NCBI RefSeq assembly: GCF_001027925.1 | Contig: NZ_LECT01000028.1 | Coordinates: 62,001-126,000, forward strand | Length of the DNA: 64,000 bases | Source: Rhodopirellula islandica | GTDB lineage: Bacteria; Planctomycetota; Planctomycetia; Pirellulales; Pirellulaceae | Direction of reading: 5' to 3' | Shown here: piece by piece, positions 26,634-35,961 of the stretch | Layout: the number at the start of each line of letters is the position of its first letter | How positions within the stretch are numbered: the first letter of the stretch is position 1 | The notes under the pieces: generated by a model | What the model was told of the DNA's origin: nothing | The model's input: the letters and a program-made list of their open reading frames with translations, nothing else | Database searches by the model: none | Made by a program: the position numbers and the translations under genes

Positions 26634-27872
26634 TCACAGCTTGATGCACAGCACTTCTTGGTTGTCGCGGATGTATCCCAAACCATTGGCGATTGAAAGG
26701 GATTGACGTGTCCTGCCAAACAGCTTGGATCTGCCCAATTCTTCGTATCCATCCGGCGAGACCTTCACCAACACCAACTCCCCGTCCATCGTGGTGATCC
26801 AAAGCTTTCCGTCGGCCAGAACCAAGTTGCCTTTGCCAAACCGAGTCTTCCGCCAAACTGTCTCGCCGGTGCCCGCATCAATGCATGTCAGGTGTGTGGT
26901 TGGCCCGGCTGCTCCCACATTGTCGAATCCGTAGAGATAACCATCGACCAACACCGATGTTTGCCATTCATTTCGCATCACGCTCTTGGAATCAACACTG
27001 GCCCAGTGCTCTTTGACCTCAAACTTCCCACTGGCCTGCTCAACGTCAATGAACACGCAACCATGGTTCTCGCCAGCCGAGATGAACACGTCGCCGTCCA
27101 CCGAAACCGGATTCGCAGTGTTGCAGGCGTAGGGCGTTGGAAAGTCATACGTCCACAACACCGCTCCGTCGCTCGGGTCGATCCCCAGCGTTTTGTCGCC
27201 CGTCAAGCTGACAACCTGCTGTTCACCAGCGACTTCCATCAACGTTGGCGATGAGTAGCCCGCTGGTCCGCTGCCTGCTGACCACTGGAGTTGACCGTTG
27301 GCGATATCAAACGCCGCCACTGCCGTGCCGCTGCCTCCCACGTGCACGATGACCGAATCCCCGACCACCAATGGGGACGACGACATCCCGTATTCGGATT
27401 CTCTGGCGCGGCACGCCTGCAAGGCATCGGTCCGCCAAATCAGTTCGCCCGTCTTCTGATCGACCGCGCACAAGACACCATCGCCCGTGAACGCATAGAC
27501 GACGCCACCCGATACCGCCGCGGTCGCACGAGGCCCATCGCCTTGACCGTTCTTGTACTCCGCTGCCAAACCGGTTTGCCAAGCACGCTCACCGGTTTTG
27601 GCATCGAAAGCAACGAGCAACTGCTTGCCCGAATCATTCATCGTGGTGATCGCCAAGCCATCCGCAACCGTGACCGCTGACATTCCCACACCACCGGGTA
27701 CTCGCCAAACAACCTCGGGGCCTTCTTCGGGAAACGCGTCGAGCAACGCAGTCTCGCTGGACGCACCATCACGTTTTTCACCCAAAAACTGAGGCCAATC
27801 GGCGTGCGTCCAAGAACAGCCCACGATCGTTGCCAGCAAAACGTGGAGACTTCGGTGAATCAAGGTTCGCAT
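26634..27872 (-). CDS. Exported PQQ-like beta-propeller protein
   Basis: Secreted or periplasmic protein of 412 residues with an eight-bladed PQQ/BamB-type propeller. Signal peptide MRTLIHRSLHVLLATIVGCS is followed by HADWPQFLGEKRDGAS, a typical start of planctomycete propellers. Repeats such as FDAKTGERAWQTGL, VDQKTGELIWRTD, IDPSDGAVLWTYDF and IDAGTGETVWRKTR give the blade consensus. No PQQ-dehydrogenase catalytic motif is evident, so it may be a scaffold or binding protein. Upstream of the Gfo/Idh gene by 147 bases on the same strand, divergent from the NagA-like gene. Confidence 0.9.
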   Translation of the reverse strand: MRTLIHRSLHVLLATIVGCSWTHADWPQFLGEKRDGASSETALLDAFPEEGPEVVWRVPGGVGMSAVTVADGLAITTMNDSGKQLLVAFDAKTGERAWQTGLAAEYKNGQGDGPRATAAVSGGVVYAFTGDGVLCAVDQKTGELIWRTDALQACRARESEYGMSSSPLVVGDSVIVHVGGSGTAVAAFDIANGQLQWSAGSGPAGYSSPTLMEVAGEQQVVSLTGDKTLGIDPSDGAVLWTYDFPTPYACNTANPVSVDGDVFISAGENHGCVFIDVEQASGKFEVKEHWASVDSKSVMRNEWQTSVLVDGYLYGFDNVGAAGPTTHLTCIDAGTGETVWRKTRFGKGNLVLADGKLWITTMDGELVLVKVSPDGYEELGRSKLFGRTRQSLSIANGLGYIRDNQEVLCIKL

Positions 27873-28003
27873 GCTGTGTCTCGGACGGAGCGATCAAAAG
27901 GAAAAGCCGACCAACATGATAGCGCAATTGGTCACCTCGAGCACATCTCACCAACGGTATACTTCTCGTTCCCACCGGCCGTCCTCCAACCCAACTGCAA
28001 TTT

Positions 28004-29203
28004 GTGTCCCATCTTTGCTTTCTCAACGGCACTGCGATCTTGCCCGACCGCTTGCTTCCCGATGCGGTCATCGTCTGCCGAGACGAACGAATCACGTACG
28101 TCGGAACCGCACGCTCTCGCGTTCCCGCCTCCGCGAAAATCATTGATGCCAAAGGTGGCTACATTTGCCCGGGCTTTGTCGACATCCACATTCATGGTGG
28201 CGGCGGTGCCGATGTGATGGACGGCACTCGAGAAGCGGTCCACACCGTTTGCCAGTCCCATGCTCGCCACGGAACAACAACCATCTTCCCAACCACCAGC
28301 ACTGGAACCGACGATCAAATTCACGCGATGTTGGCAGCCTGCGGCGAAGTCCGCGACACTGGGAAAACCGATTGCGGAAGCAAGATCGGCGGTGTGCATC
28401 TATACGGCCCGTACTTCGCCAAGGGAAAAACAGGCTGTCACGACGAGTCCGTTTGCCGTGCTCCCAAGGCAGCCGAATACCGCCGCTACTTTGACTCGGG
28501 CATCATCGGGATCGCAACCTGCGCGGCGGAACTTCCGGGAGCGGCGGCGTTCTATCAACACGCGACGAAACGAGGCTGCTTGGTGACGTGCGGTCATTCC
28601 AATTCCAGTTGGAACGAGATGGACGCTGGATTCAAACGTGGCATGCGACACGTCGACCACTTTTGGTGTGCGATGAGCAATGTGTCCTCGGTCCGCAAAC
28701 GACTCGGGGTTCCAATGCAAGGCAGCATGCTGGAGTACGTGTTGTCCAACCCAGAGATGAGCACCGAGGTCATCGCCGATGGGATGCACCTGGCACCGGA
28801 GCTCCTGAGTTTTGCTTGGCGAATGAAAGGCAGCAAGCGTTTGTGCTTGGTCACCGACTGCAACCGAGCCCTCGACATGCCGCCGGGGAAATATCGATTT
28901 GGCCCGGAAGCGGACGGCTCTTGGTTCACCAGCGACGGACAAGTCGGCTGGGCATCGCCCGGTTCCTTGGCCAGTTCCGTGATGGGAATGGACCACATGG
29001 TTCGCACGATGCACAAGCTCGGAAATGTTCCCCTGCAAGACGCCGTTCGCATGGCATCCCTGACTCCCGCCGAGCGAACCGGAATCGATCAACAAGTCGG
29101 CAGCCTGACCCCAGGCAAACAAGCCGACATCGTCTTGCTGAGCAAAACCTTGAAAGTGAAACAGGTCCATATCAACGGCGAACGGTGGTCACCGAGTCGC
29201 TAA
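28004..29203 (+). CDS. NagA-like amidohydrolase lacking one metal-ligand Glu
   Basis: Amidohydrolase of 399 residues aligned end to end with N-acetylglucosamine-6-phosphate deacetylase. It keeps the HxH pair (H62, H64 in GFVDIHIHGGGG), a His in CGHSNSSW (198), a His in HVDHFWCAM, DGMHL and the catalytic Asp in LVTDC (285). The usual HLEGP motif reads HLYGP, so the metal-binding Glu is Tyr134. ALxSSxxM-like GSLASSVMGMDHMV and TLxPAxAxG-like SLTPAERTGI are present. The start is a GTG. Whether it deacetylates GlcNAc-6-P, and with what metal, is uncertain. Stands alone, divergent from the PQQ gene. Confidence 0.82.
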   Translation: MSHLCFLNGTAILPDRLLPDAVIVCRDERITYVGTARSRVPASAKIIDAKGGYICPGFVDIHIHGGGGADVMDGTREAVHTVCQSHARHGTTTIFPTTSTGTDDQIHAMLAACGEVRDTGKTDCGSKIGGVHLYGPYFAKGKTGCHDESVCRAPKAAEYRRYFDSGIIGIATCAAELPGAAAFYQHATKRGCLVTCGHSNSSWNEMDAGFKRGMRHVDHFWCAMSNVSSVRKRLGVPMQGSMLEYVLSNPEMSTEVIADGMHLAPELLSFAWRMKGSKRLCLVTDCNRALDMPPGKYRFGPEADGSWFTSDGQVGWASPGSLASSVMGMDHMVRTMHKLGNVPLQDAVRMASLTPAERTGIDQQVGSLTPGKQADIVLLSKTLKVKQVHINGERWSPSR

Positions 29204-29300
29204 GACAATCTGAGTTAACCGACGCATTGAGCAGGGTGACGAAAGCGGTTGAAGGCGGACTCGGTTGCAATGAGGCCTAGCCGTTGAGGGTTGCCTGACG

Positions 29301-29322
29301 GAACAGTTGGGGACAACTGTTC
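29301..29322. repeat. Perfect small palindrome in intergenic region 29204-29484
   Basis: GAACAGTTG and CAACTGTTC form a perfect 9-bp stem around a GGGA loop. It sits between the NagA-like and DUF3500 genes in a 281-base gap where no gene is seen. It has no T-run and might be a small repeat, an operator or a transcript structure. Confidence 0.4.
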
Positions 29323-29484
29323 TACTCTGGATTCACCCCACTGAATCGTCAGTCCGATCCGCCGCAGAGCCTTCAGGGAACGGCTCCGTCGCATTGTTAC
29401 AAAGTGTTTGGCCCTCCGATGGACGCGTTGGGTATAAAATTCAGAAAACACAGTCCCCCGAATCCTCGATCGCAATTGAGAAAC

Positions 29485-30657
29485 ATGAATCGACCGTCAC
29501 ATCTCCCCCGTTGGATCGCAGTCGCCACCGGTTTAATTTGCTGTTCAACCGCCCTCTTGAACGTCCATGCTCAAAGACCGGGCGGACGACGAGGTGCTCC
29601 CACGGTCGACGAACCGTTTGTTGGCATCACGACGTCGAACGGTCCGCAGAAAGACCTGTTTTCGATCGAGTCCACCGGTGTCACCACGGAACCCGTTCGT
29701 GTCGCAGCCGATGCCTTCCTGGCAGGGCTGACCGATCAGCAACGCGAGCGAACCGTCTTCCCGGTCGACGACACCGAATGGAGAAAGTGGGACAACCGAC
29801 ACAGCCCCAAACGCCAAGGAGTCGGCTTCGACGAGATGACCGAAGCACAACGAACGCTGGCCTTCGAAATGCTTCAGCAAAGCCTCAGTGCCAAAGGGCT
29901 GAAGAAAACCAAAGACATCATGAAGCTGAACGGCACGCTCGGTGAGTTGGCGAAGAAGCCCCAAGAATACAACGAATGGCTTTACTGGATCACCGTGATG
30001 GGGAAACCATCCGAAACGGAACCCTGGGGATGGCAACTCGATGGGCATCACGTCGTCATCAATTACTTCGTCTTGGGCGACCAAGTCGTGATGAGCCCCG
30101 TCTTCATGGGTTCCGAACCCGTCGAAGCCAAGCAAGGCAAATTCGCGGGAACGATCGTGATGCAAGACGAACAGGACAAGGGTTTGAATCTAATCAAGCT
30201 GCTGAGCGAAGGGCAGCGTTCCGAAGCGATCATCATGAATCGCAAGGATGGCAACAACAATCTGACGGAAGCCTACAAGGACAATGTCGTCCTGGACTAT
30301 GCGGGGATTGTCGGTTCAAAGCTCGACGAAACGCAGAAAGGTGCTCTGCTGCAATTGATCGAAGAGTACGTCGGCAACATGCGAGAAGGACACGCAAAAG
30401 TGCGAATGTCCGAGGTGAAGCAGCACCTCGACGAAACCTACTTTGCCTGGATCGGCGGAACGACTGACCAAAGCGTGTACTACTATCGCGTTCACAGCCC
30501 GGTCGTCTTGATCGAGTTCGACCACCAACGCCGCGTCGCTCCGTTTCGAACGTCCGAACCGACGCGTGATCACATTCATACCGTCATCCGGACTCCCAAC
30601 GGCAACGACTACGGCAAAGACATCCTACGCCAACACTACGAATCACATTCCCATTGA
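29485..30657 (+). CDS. Exported DUF3500 family protein
   Basis: Secreted protein of 390 residues. The start [17 protein letters not shown] at 29485 opens a signal peptide ending near LLNVHAQ; an in-frame upstream ATG at 29404 adds non-signal sequence. The body matches DUF3500: a Leu-rich start ([15 protein letters not shown]), WRKWDNRH, the [26 protein letters not shown] motif, [11 protein letters not shown] and the C-terminal FAWIGGTTD and [16 protein letters not shown]. His, Trp and Glu residues in [11 protein letters not shown] are the most conserved, suggesting a binding site. Enzymatic activity is unknown. Repeat copy 2 follows the gene. Confidence 0.85.
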   Translation: MNRPSHLPRWIAVATGLICCSTALLNVHAQRPGGRRGAPTVDEPFVGITTSNGPQKDLFSIESTGVTTEPVRVAADAFLAGLTDQQRERTVFPVDDTEWRKWDNRHSPKRQGVGFDEMTEAQRTLAFEMLQQSLSAKGLKKTKDIMKLNGTLGELAKKPQEYNEWLYWITVMGKPSETEPWGWQLDGHHVVINYFVLGDQVVMSPVFMGSEPVEAKQGKFAGTIVMQDEQDKGLNLIKLLSEGQRSEAIIMNRKDGNNNLTEAYKDNVVLDYAGIVGSKLDETQKGALLQLIEEYVGNMREGHAKVRMSEVKQHLDETYFAWIGGTTDQSVYYYRVHSPVVLIEFDHQRRVAPFRTSEPTRDHIHTVIRTPNGNDYGKDILRQHYESHSH

Positions 30658-30777
30658 ACGCGATATTCGCGGAAGCAAGTCGGCAGGAATGATCCGGCAT
30701 CACCGAGGGATGCCGTTTGAGTATTAGCTTGGACTGCTAAATTTGGGGGCTGTGGCGGCCATGCGTTTGCGCAAGTT

Positions 30778-30978
30778 TTCATCCCGGTAGGGATTTCAGA
30801 TGGTAGCCGTCGGTAAGCGATAGCGCCACCGATGGACACGCCCCCCACGCCGCCACTCTCCATCCCGCCGTGGCCATTGGCCACGGCGGGATGGAGAGTT
30901 TTATGGAACCTCGTTTTCCGGGGGTACGCTGCGACGCAGCGACCCCCGGCTACCATCTGAAATCCCTACCGGGATGAA
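30778..30978. mobile_element. Palindromic MITE-like element, copy 2
   Basis: Second copy of the 20697-20898 element in the same orientation, with the same terminal inverted repeats and three internal hairpins; the central one is CCATCCCGCCGTGGCC paired around ATTGG. Most differences are single substitutions, and some are compensatory in stems. Flanking sequence is also shared: GGACTGCTAAA, a variable stretch, then GCGTTTGCGCAAGTTTTCAT upstream, and AGAAGCCGGAAGAAAAA downstream. The duplicated unit is therefore nearer 300 bases. No coding capacity. The gap 30658-31108 otherwise holds nothing recognised. Confidence 0.8.
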
Positions 30979-31065
30979 GAAAGACAGAAGCCGGAAGAAA
31001 AATTGCATTCGCGATCGGAACGCCAATAGCAAACATTTCGCAGGGCAGACGAACGCTGGACTGGA

Positions 31066-31108
31066 CAATGCTTGGTAGCGTCAGGCTGCCGTGGTGGACC
31101 AGGCATTG
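31066..31108. terminator. Hairpin abutting a convergent gene end
   Basis: CAATGCTTGGT (31066-31076) pairs with ACCAGGCATTG (31098-31108), with one wobble, around a GC-rich loop that can itself fold. It directly follows the stop codon of the minus-strand membrane protein gene. There is no T-run, so its role as a terminator is tentative. Confidence 0.4.
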
Positions 31109-32917
31109 CTAAGCCGCCCGCCCACCGCGTTTGAGTTGCTTGCGAACCCGCCGGCGTTCCGCTTTGTTCATGCCGGACCAATCGATGTCCTCTTCATCCA
31201 TCTCGCTGTAGTCGGGCTGGGAATCATCGTCGGAATCCCGATTCGGCGAAGACGGGGCATTCGAGCGTGAATCAGCGACTTCCTCCAAGTCCGAACTTGA
31301 GAACTCATCATCGGAATCAGTTGGGTCTGTCAACGCATCGCTCTTTGCCTTGCGGCCAAGCGACGGAAGCTTGAATCCAAATCGCCGCTTCTTGGGTGCC
31401 TCTTCAACATCTTCATCATCCGACGAAGCGGACGGAGCCGGTCGAGTGGGCTCCTCTTCGTTCTCGGATTCCTCATCGGCAACGGCTTTGGGCGTTCGCT
31501 TCCACTTGGGCAACCACGAGCGTTTGGCCTTGGGCTCCGTGTCTTCGGTGTCGCCATCCGGTTCAGACGATTCGTTCAGTTCCACCTCGTCGGACTCATC
31601 CTCTGAGTCAGCTGATTTGCGTTTGCGGCCCCAGAACTTCCACTTGGAAGATCGCTTGCTGGATTCCGCTTCCTTGCCGTTTTCATCGTGGGCAGAAGCA
31701 TCGCTGCCTCGATCGTCGTCCGACTGGGCGGATCGATCGTTGGTGTTCTTGGACACATCGCTGGTTGGAGCGGCTTCGGCACGCTGCCAAAACCGTCGCT
31801 TGCGAGCCGTCTTGGTATCTGAACCGGCTTCCTTCTCGGGGCCTTTCGGCTCCGGTGGCTTTGCGGCTTGACGCGCAGGGGCTGCTGTCGACACTGGGGC
31901 TGACTTGGAAACCGGGTCTGGTTTGGGTGCTGAAGCTTGCTTCGCGGCAGGGGCCGCTTTCGCTGCGGGGGCCTGTTTGGGTGGCTTGGGTTCGCGTTTG
32001 GTCCACTCCCGCATGCTGTCCCCCTGTTCCGCCAACGCTTGTCGAAAACGGACCGCCAAGGTCGCAGGACGCTGGATTCCGCGAACGTCCATGTACAACG
32101 TTCGCAAGTACATCACCGTCGCGCAAAACCAGCAAGAAGCGGCAATCAACATCGCTGACGTGAACGCGGTCCAACGAAGCGGTGTGTCAATCGTGAAGAG
32201 ATTCCAGTTCTCGGCGACGGGCAACGATGCCGCCAACCATCCGGCGAACATCCATGCGGCTGCGCTTCGATGCTTCCACATCTCGGCCGTGGTTCGCAAC
32301 AACACCACCGCGCCACCCACGGTCAACAACAGCTTGACCCAATCACTGCCGGACAGTGCCACGCGTTTTCCCAACGCCCATTCGGTGACCCCGCCCAGTA
32401 AATCGATCAGCGGAACCATCGTGGCAACACTGCCCAGCACCCCCATCGCAGTGACCAGACGCCACAAACGATAGTGCCCCTGGAAGTCATCGTTGCGGTA
32501 TCGCCGAAGTTGATAGATCAACCAAGACGTGCCCGCGATCCCCAGCATCAACATGCTGGTGCAGTAGCGGCCGAGACTGCCCACCGCATCAATTCGAGTG
32601 ACGGCCGTGACCGAGGTTCGCTCTGCCAGAGCGGGCCAGGCAACCGAAGCGTAGTGCAAACCGATCAACGCCATCGCCAAGCAAACGACAACCGCGACCA
32701 CCCCTGTCAGCGCGGACCGCTGCACGGGAACCAAAGAGAACCAACGTCCGCGCAAACATCGGCGAACGCGAGACCCGTAGGCGACAGCAGGCCGGCGAGC
32801 TTCTCGCCATTGCTGCTGGACTGCCTTCTGCTTGGCCGTCACGTTCCCGGAGTCGCCACCGGCGGTCGTCAGGAGAACCCTGCGGCGGCGTTCGATCGGA
32901 CGTCGAGTGTGATTCAT
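31109..32917 (-). CDS. Six-span membrane protein with periodic charged tail
   Basis: Not recognised. The 602-residue protein (ATG 32917, MNHTRRPIERRRRV) has about six membrane spans between ~70 and 275 (for example TGVVAVVVCLAMALIGL and SAMLIAASCWFCATVMYL). A ~320-residue hydrophilic tail follows. The tail starts with an Ala/Pro/Lys stretch and then alternates acidic Ser-rich linkers with four basic-aromatic patches near 372-379 (RKRRFWQR), 424-434 (SKWKFWGRKRK), 464-473 and 509-523. It ends with a basic helix (NKAERRRVRKQLKR). Spacing of the patches is 40-52 residues. The tail is probably cytoplasmic; binding to a nucleic acid, membrane or partner is only inferred. Confidence 0.75.
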   Translation of the reverse strand: MNHTRRPIERRRRVLLTTAGGDSGNVTAKQKAVQQQWREARRPAVAYGSRVRRCLRGRWFSLVPVQRSALTGVVAVVVCLAMALIGLHYASVAWPALAERTSVTAVTRIDAVGSLGRYCTSMLMLGIAGTSWLIYQLRRYRNDDFQGHYRLWRLVTAMGVLGSVATMVPLIDLLGGVTEWALGKRVALSGSDWVKLLLTVGGAVVLLRTTAEMWKHRSAAAWMFAGWLAASLPVAENWNLFTIDTPLRWTAFTSAMLIAASCWFCATVMYLRTLYMDVRGIQRPATLAVRFRQALAEQGDSMREWTKREPKPPKQAPAAKAAPAAKQASAPKPDPVSKSAPVSTAAPARQAAKPPEPKGPEKEAGSDTKTARKRRFWQRAEAAPTSDVSKNTNDRSAQSDDDRGSDASAHDENGKEAESSKRSSKWKFWGRKRKSADSEDESDEVELNESSEPDGDTEDTEPKAKRSWLPKWKRTPKAVADEESENEEEPTRPAPSASSDDEDVEEAPKKRRFGFKLPSLGRKAKSDALTDPTDSDDEFSSSDLEEVADSRSNAPSSPNRDSDDDSQPDYSEMDEEDIDWSGMNKAERRRVRKQLKRGGRAA

Positions 32918-33217
32918 TGGATTGGACGTAACAAATCCGCACCGCAGGGAACAAGCCAAATCGCCACCAAACGGGCCTGTCTCCCTGCCATTCACCCGTT
33001 CGAAGCAGGTCGACAGGAGTCTTTCGGCATTTGGACTGTTTCGGTAAGCGTTGCGGTGAATGGTTCTTCCCCCACACGGCGGTCCCACCCACACAACCCG
33101 AACATTCGGTCAACGAACGCGAAGAACCTGGAATCCTGTTTCCCATGGGTTTCACATCACCCCCCATGGCATCGTAGCGTTTGCCAAAGCTTCCCCACGC
33201 TCACCGCCCAAGACACC
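32918..33217. other. Divergent intergenic region with repeat unit A
   Basis: Gap between the membrane protein (minus) and the deacetylase operon (plus). It contains the 46-base repeat at 33008-33053, which matches 20588-20633 in nearly every column (shared GGAGTCTTTCGGCAT and AAGCGTTG). No palindromic element follows here, so this is a solo fragment. No gene is recognised, although the deacetylase frame stays open upstream. Confidence 0.55.
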
Positions 33218-34111
33218 ATGCAATTGCTCCGCTCCCTCGCGATCTCCACACGTCTGGCGATTCAAACGCCTTGGCGACGTCGACAATTGAAGCGAATGTC
33301 AGACCAGGGTCAGGCCCCGATTTCGGTGCTGTTTTATCACCGGGTCGCCGACGAACCGATCAATCCGTGGACGATTTCAAAGCGGGACTTTGAACGCCAG
33401 GTTGACTACTGCCGCGAGCATTTTGAATTGATCTCGCTGCAAGAAGTGCAGCGTCGACTCGACACAGGCCACTCGCCTCGGCCGGCGGTTTCATTCACCT
33501 TCGACGATGGCTATTCCGAAAACTGCGAATTCGCATTGCCGCTGATGATCCGGCACCGGATCCCTTGCACGTACTTTGTGACCACTGAAAACGTCCGTCA
33601 CGGACACCCCTTTGAGCACGACCTTCGCCTGGGTCATCCGTTGCCAATCAACACGGTCGAACAAATCAAAGCGGCCGCTGACAGCGGCATCGAGATCGGA
33701 CTGCACACGGCCAACCATGTTGATTTCAACCGGGTTCACACAATCGAAGAGCTGAACCAAGAAATTGTCGAAGCGAAAAACAACTTGGAAGAGATGATTG
33801 ACCGACCGGTTCGCTACCTCGCCGTTCCATTCGGCTTGCCACAACAAATGCGTCCAGCTGTCATCGAGACCGCCCGGCAATGCGGTCTCAAAGGAATCTG
33901 CAGTGCCTACGGTGCGTACAACTTGATCGGCGATGACTCCTTTCACATCCGACGCTTCCACGGGGACCCACAATTCAATCGTCTCCGCAATTGGTTGACC
34001 TATGACGAACGCAAGAATCGTCGACGGCCCACTCTGCCAGACCAAGATGTGCTGAACATCGAACCCGAACTCGCTGCCAAAATCCGCCACCCCGAACTTG
34101 CTTTCTCATGA
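33218..34111 (+). CDS. Polysaccharide deacetylase (CE4)
   Basis: Metal-dependent deacetylase of 297 residues from the ATG at 33218. NodB homology region: ISVLFYHRVAD, motif 1 SFTFDDGYSEN with both Asp, motif 2 IGLHTANHVDF (H-x3-H), motif 3-like RYLAVPFGLP and RRFHGDPQF near the end. No signal peptide is seen; the N-terminus is a basic amphipathic segment (LAISTRLAIQTPWRRRQLKR). Stop and next start overlap as ATGA. It probably deacetylates a sugar handled by the adjacent GT4. It differs from the deacetylase at 7960, which belongs to another subgroup. Confidence 0.9.
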   Translation: MQLLRSLAISTRLAIQTPWRRRQLKRMSDQGQAPISVLFYHRVADEPINPWTISKRDFERQVDYCREHFELISLQEVQRRLDTGHSPRPAVSFTFDDGYSENCEFALPLMIRHRIPCTYFVTTENVRHGHPFEHDLRLGHPLPINTVEQIKAAADSGIEIGLHTANHVDFNRVHTIEELNQEIVEAKNNLEEMIDRPVRYLAVPFGLPQQMRPAVIETARQCGLKGICSAYGAYNLIGDDSFHIRRFHGDPQFNRLRNWLTYDERKNRRRPTLPDQDVLNIEPELAAKIRHPELAFS

Positions 34112-35340
34112 ATTCGTTTTCTCAACCCATTCAGCGACCGTTGAAATGCATGTTTGTCATCACCAGCATGCCGGTCGGCGGCGCCGAAACGCTGCTGGTG
34201 AACTTGATGAGGCGAATGGATCCAAGCGTGATCCAACCGGAGGTCATCTGCCTGAAGGAACCTGGACCACTCGGAACGGAAATTGCAAACGAGTTCCCCG
34301 TTCACAGTGACCTCATTGGTGGCAAGTACGACATCGCGGTGCTGCCCCGATTGGCACGCTTGCTGCGGAAGCGAAACGCCGACGCAGTGATCACCGTGGG
34401 TGCCGGTGACAAAATGTTCTGGGGACGCTTGGCTGCGAAGCTGGCTGGCGTGCCTGTGATCGCGTCCGCGCTGCATTCCACGGGTTGGCCCGACGGCGTT
34501 GGAAGATTGAATCGCTTGCTCACCCAGATCACCGACGCGTTCATTGGGGTTGCCGAATCACACGGTGAATTCCTTCGCACGTTCGAAAAATTTCCCGCGA
34601 ACAAGGTCCGCGTCATTCGCAACGGAATCGATTGCGAGCGTTTTCATCCCTCCGCTGAATGCCGCACTTCACCCGACGTTCGGAAAGAACTCGGCTTGGC
34701 CCCCGAAACCCCGTTGATCGGAATCGTGGCAGCCCTGCGGAGTGAAAAGAATCATTCGATGCTGATTCAAGCAGCAGCCAAACTGCGGGAACGACACCCC
34801 GATCTTCACACGCTGATCATCGGAGAAGGGCCCGAACGAGACACGATCGAACCTTTGATCGAACAACTCGGGCTCACCGATCGAGTCCATCTGCTGGGCA
34901 ACCGCAGCGACACGCCTCGCTTGCTCGCCGCGATGGATGTGTTCACGCTCTGTTCGCTCAACGAAGCCTCCCCGGTTTCGATTCTGGAAGCTCTGGCCTG
35001 CGAGACCCCCGTGGTCGCGACCGATGTGGGCTCCATTTCCGAAACCGTTCTGCCTGGAAAGACAGGCGAATTGGTCCCCAGCGAGGATGTGAATTCATTC
35101 GTTGCCGCGATCGACCGGTTGCTCACGAAAGACGACTTGCGTTCGCAATTGGGCCGAAATGGTCGTGAATTGGTCCAAGCCACCGGTTCGCTGCAATCGA
35201 TGGTCGATGGCTACCAAACGCTCATTCATGAAATTTTTGCCGAGAAATCGAGAGCCAGCCAACCGGCCTTCGTCGCCAAAGCCGCTCCTCGAACTCCATC
35301 CGCTGCAATCAAGGGTGCTTCGAGGGTACCGGTTAGCTGA
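34108..35340 (+). CDS. Glycosyltransferase family 4 (GT-B)
   Basis: GT4 protein of 410 residues with MFVITSMPVGGAETLLVNLMRR (acceptor loop), the IGVAESHGEFLR segment, GIVAALRSEKNHSMLI, LIIGEGPERDTIEPL and the EX7E region ASPVSILEALACETPVVATDVG. This is the GT4 pattern of UDP- or GDP-sugar-dependent enzymes of cell-surface glycan or glycolipid synthesis. It overlaps the deacetylase by four bases and is followed 13 bases later by a PlsC-type acyltransferase, so the three probably modify one molecule, perhaps a glycolipid. Confidence 0.92.
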   Translation: MNSFSQPIQRPLKCMFVITSMPVGGAETLLVNLMRRMDPSVIQPEVICLKEPGPLGTEIANEFPVHSDLIGGKYDIAVLPRLARLLRKRNADAVITVGAGDKMFWGRLAAKLAGVPVIASALHSTGWPDGVGRLNRLLTQITDAFIGVAESHGEFLRTFEKFPANKVRVIRNGIDCERFHPSAECRTSPDVRKELGLAPETPLIGIVAALRSEKNHSMLIQAAAKLRERHPDLHTLIIGEGPERDTIEPLIEQLGLTDRVHLLGNRSDTPRLLAAMDVFTLCSLNEASPVSILEALACETPVVATDVGSISETVLPGKTGELVPSEDVNSFVAAIDRLLTKDDLRSQLGRNGRELVQATGSLQSMVDGYQTLIHEIFAEKSRASQPAFVAKAAPRTPSAAIKGASRVPVS

Positions 35341-35353
35341 GTAAACTGGTCGC

Positions 35354-35959
35354 ATGACACTGACCAGCCACATCATCGTTCTGCTCGCCAAGATGTTCAG
35401 CGGCTTCACCGTTCGATGGGTGGATTGCCAGCCGGACACCTGCCAACGAATTTACTTTGCCAACCACACCAGCCACCTCGATGCAGTGGTTCTCTGGTCG
35501 GCGCTGCCGCACGAAATCCGCTCGCTGACCCGACCCGTCGCCGCGAAAGATTATTGGACCGGAAGTTGGTTCAAAGAACACATCGCACGCAGCTTCAACG
35601 CACTGTTGATCGACCGCAAGGAAATCAAGGTCCACAAAAGCCCGATCGACATCATGATCCGGCAAATGGGCGACCTCTATTCGCTGATCGTCTTTCCCGA
35701 AGGCAGCCGCTCAGCGGGTGAAGAGATGAGCGACTTCAAAAGCGGCCTGTACTACCTGGGCAAAAAACGCCCGGACCTCGAATTGGTTCCCGTCTACATC
35801 GAAAACTTGAACCGAATCTTACCGCGTGGTGAAGTGCTGCCGGTGCCCTTGCTCTCATGCATCACGATCGGTGCTCCTATCTTCTTGGAAACCGGTGAAC
35901 CCAAAGCCGACTTTTTGCGCCGCGCTCGCCAAGCGGTGCTTCAACTCAAGGAAGTCTGA
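35354..35959 (+). CDS. PlsC-family 1-acylglycerol-phosphate acyltransferase-like
   Basis: Acyltransferase of 201 residues with the catalytic HX4D motif in ANHTSHLDAVVLW, the glycerol-phosphate motif FPEGSRS and LELVPVYIENL. It lacks an obvious N-terminal membrane anchor and is shorter than E. coli PlsC (245). It could act in phospholipid synthesis, but its position two bases before a membrane protein and after a deacetylase and a glycosyltransferase makes acylation of a glycolipid or polyprenyl-linked sugar an alternative. Confidence 0.88.
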   Translation: MTLTSHIIVLLAKMFSGFTVRWVDCQPDTCQRIYFANHTSHLDAVVLWSALPHEIRSLTRPVAAKDYWTGSWFKEHIARSFNALLIDRKEIKVHKSPIDIMIRQMGDLYSLIVFPEGSRSAGEEMSDFKSGLYYLGKKRPDLELVPVYIENLNRILPRGEVLPVPLLSCITIGAPIFLETGEPKADFLRRARQAVLQLKEV

Positions 35960-35961
35960 CC

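Noticed and set aside
32474-33217. Longer N-terminus for the deacetylase at 33218
   Set aside because: It lies antisense over the membrane protein gene and has no NodB similarity.
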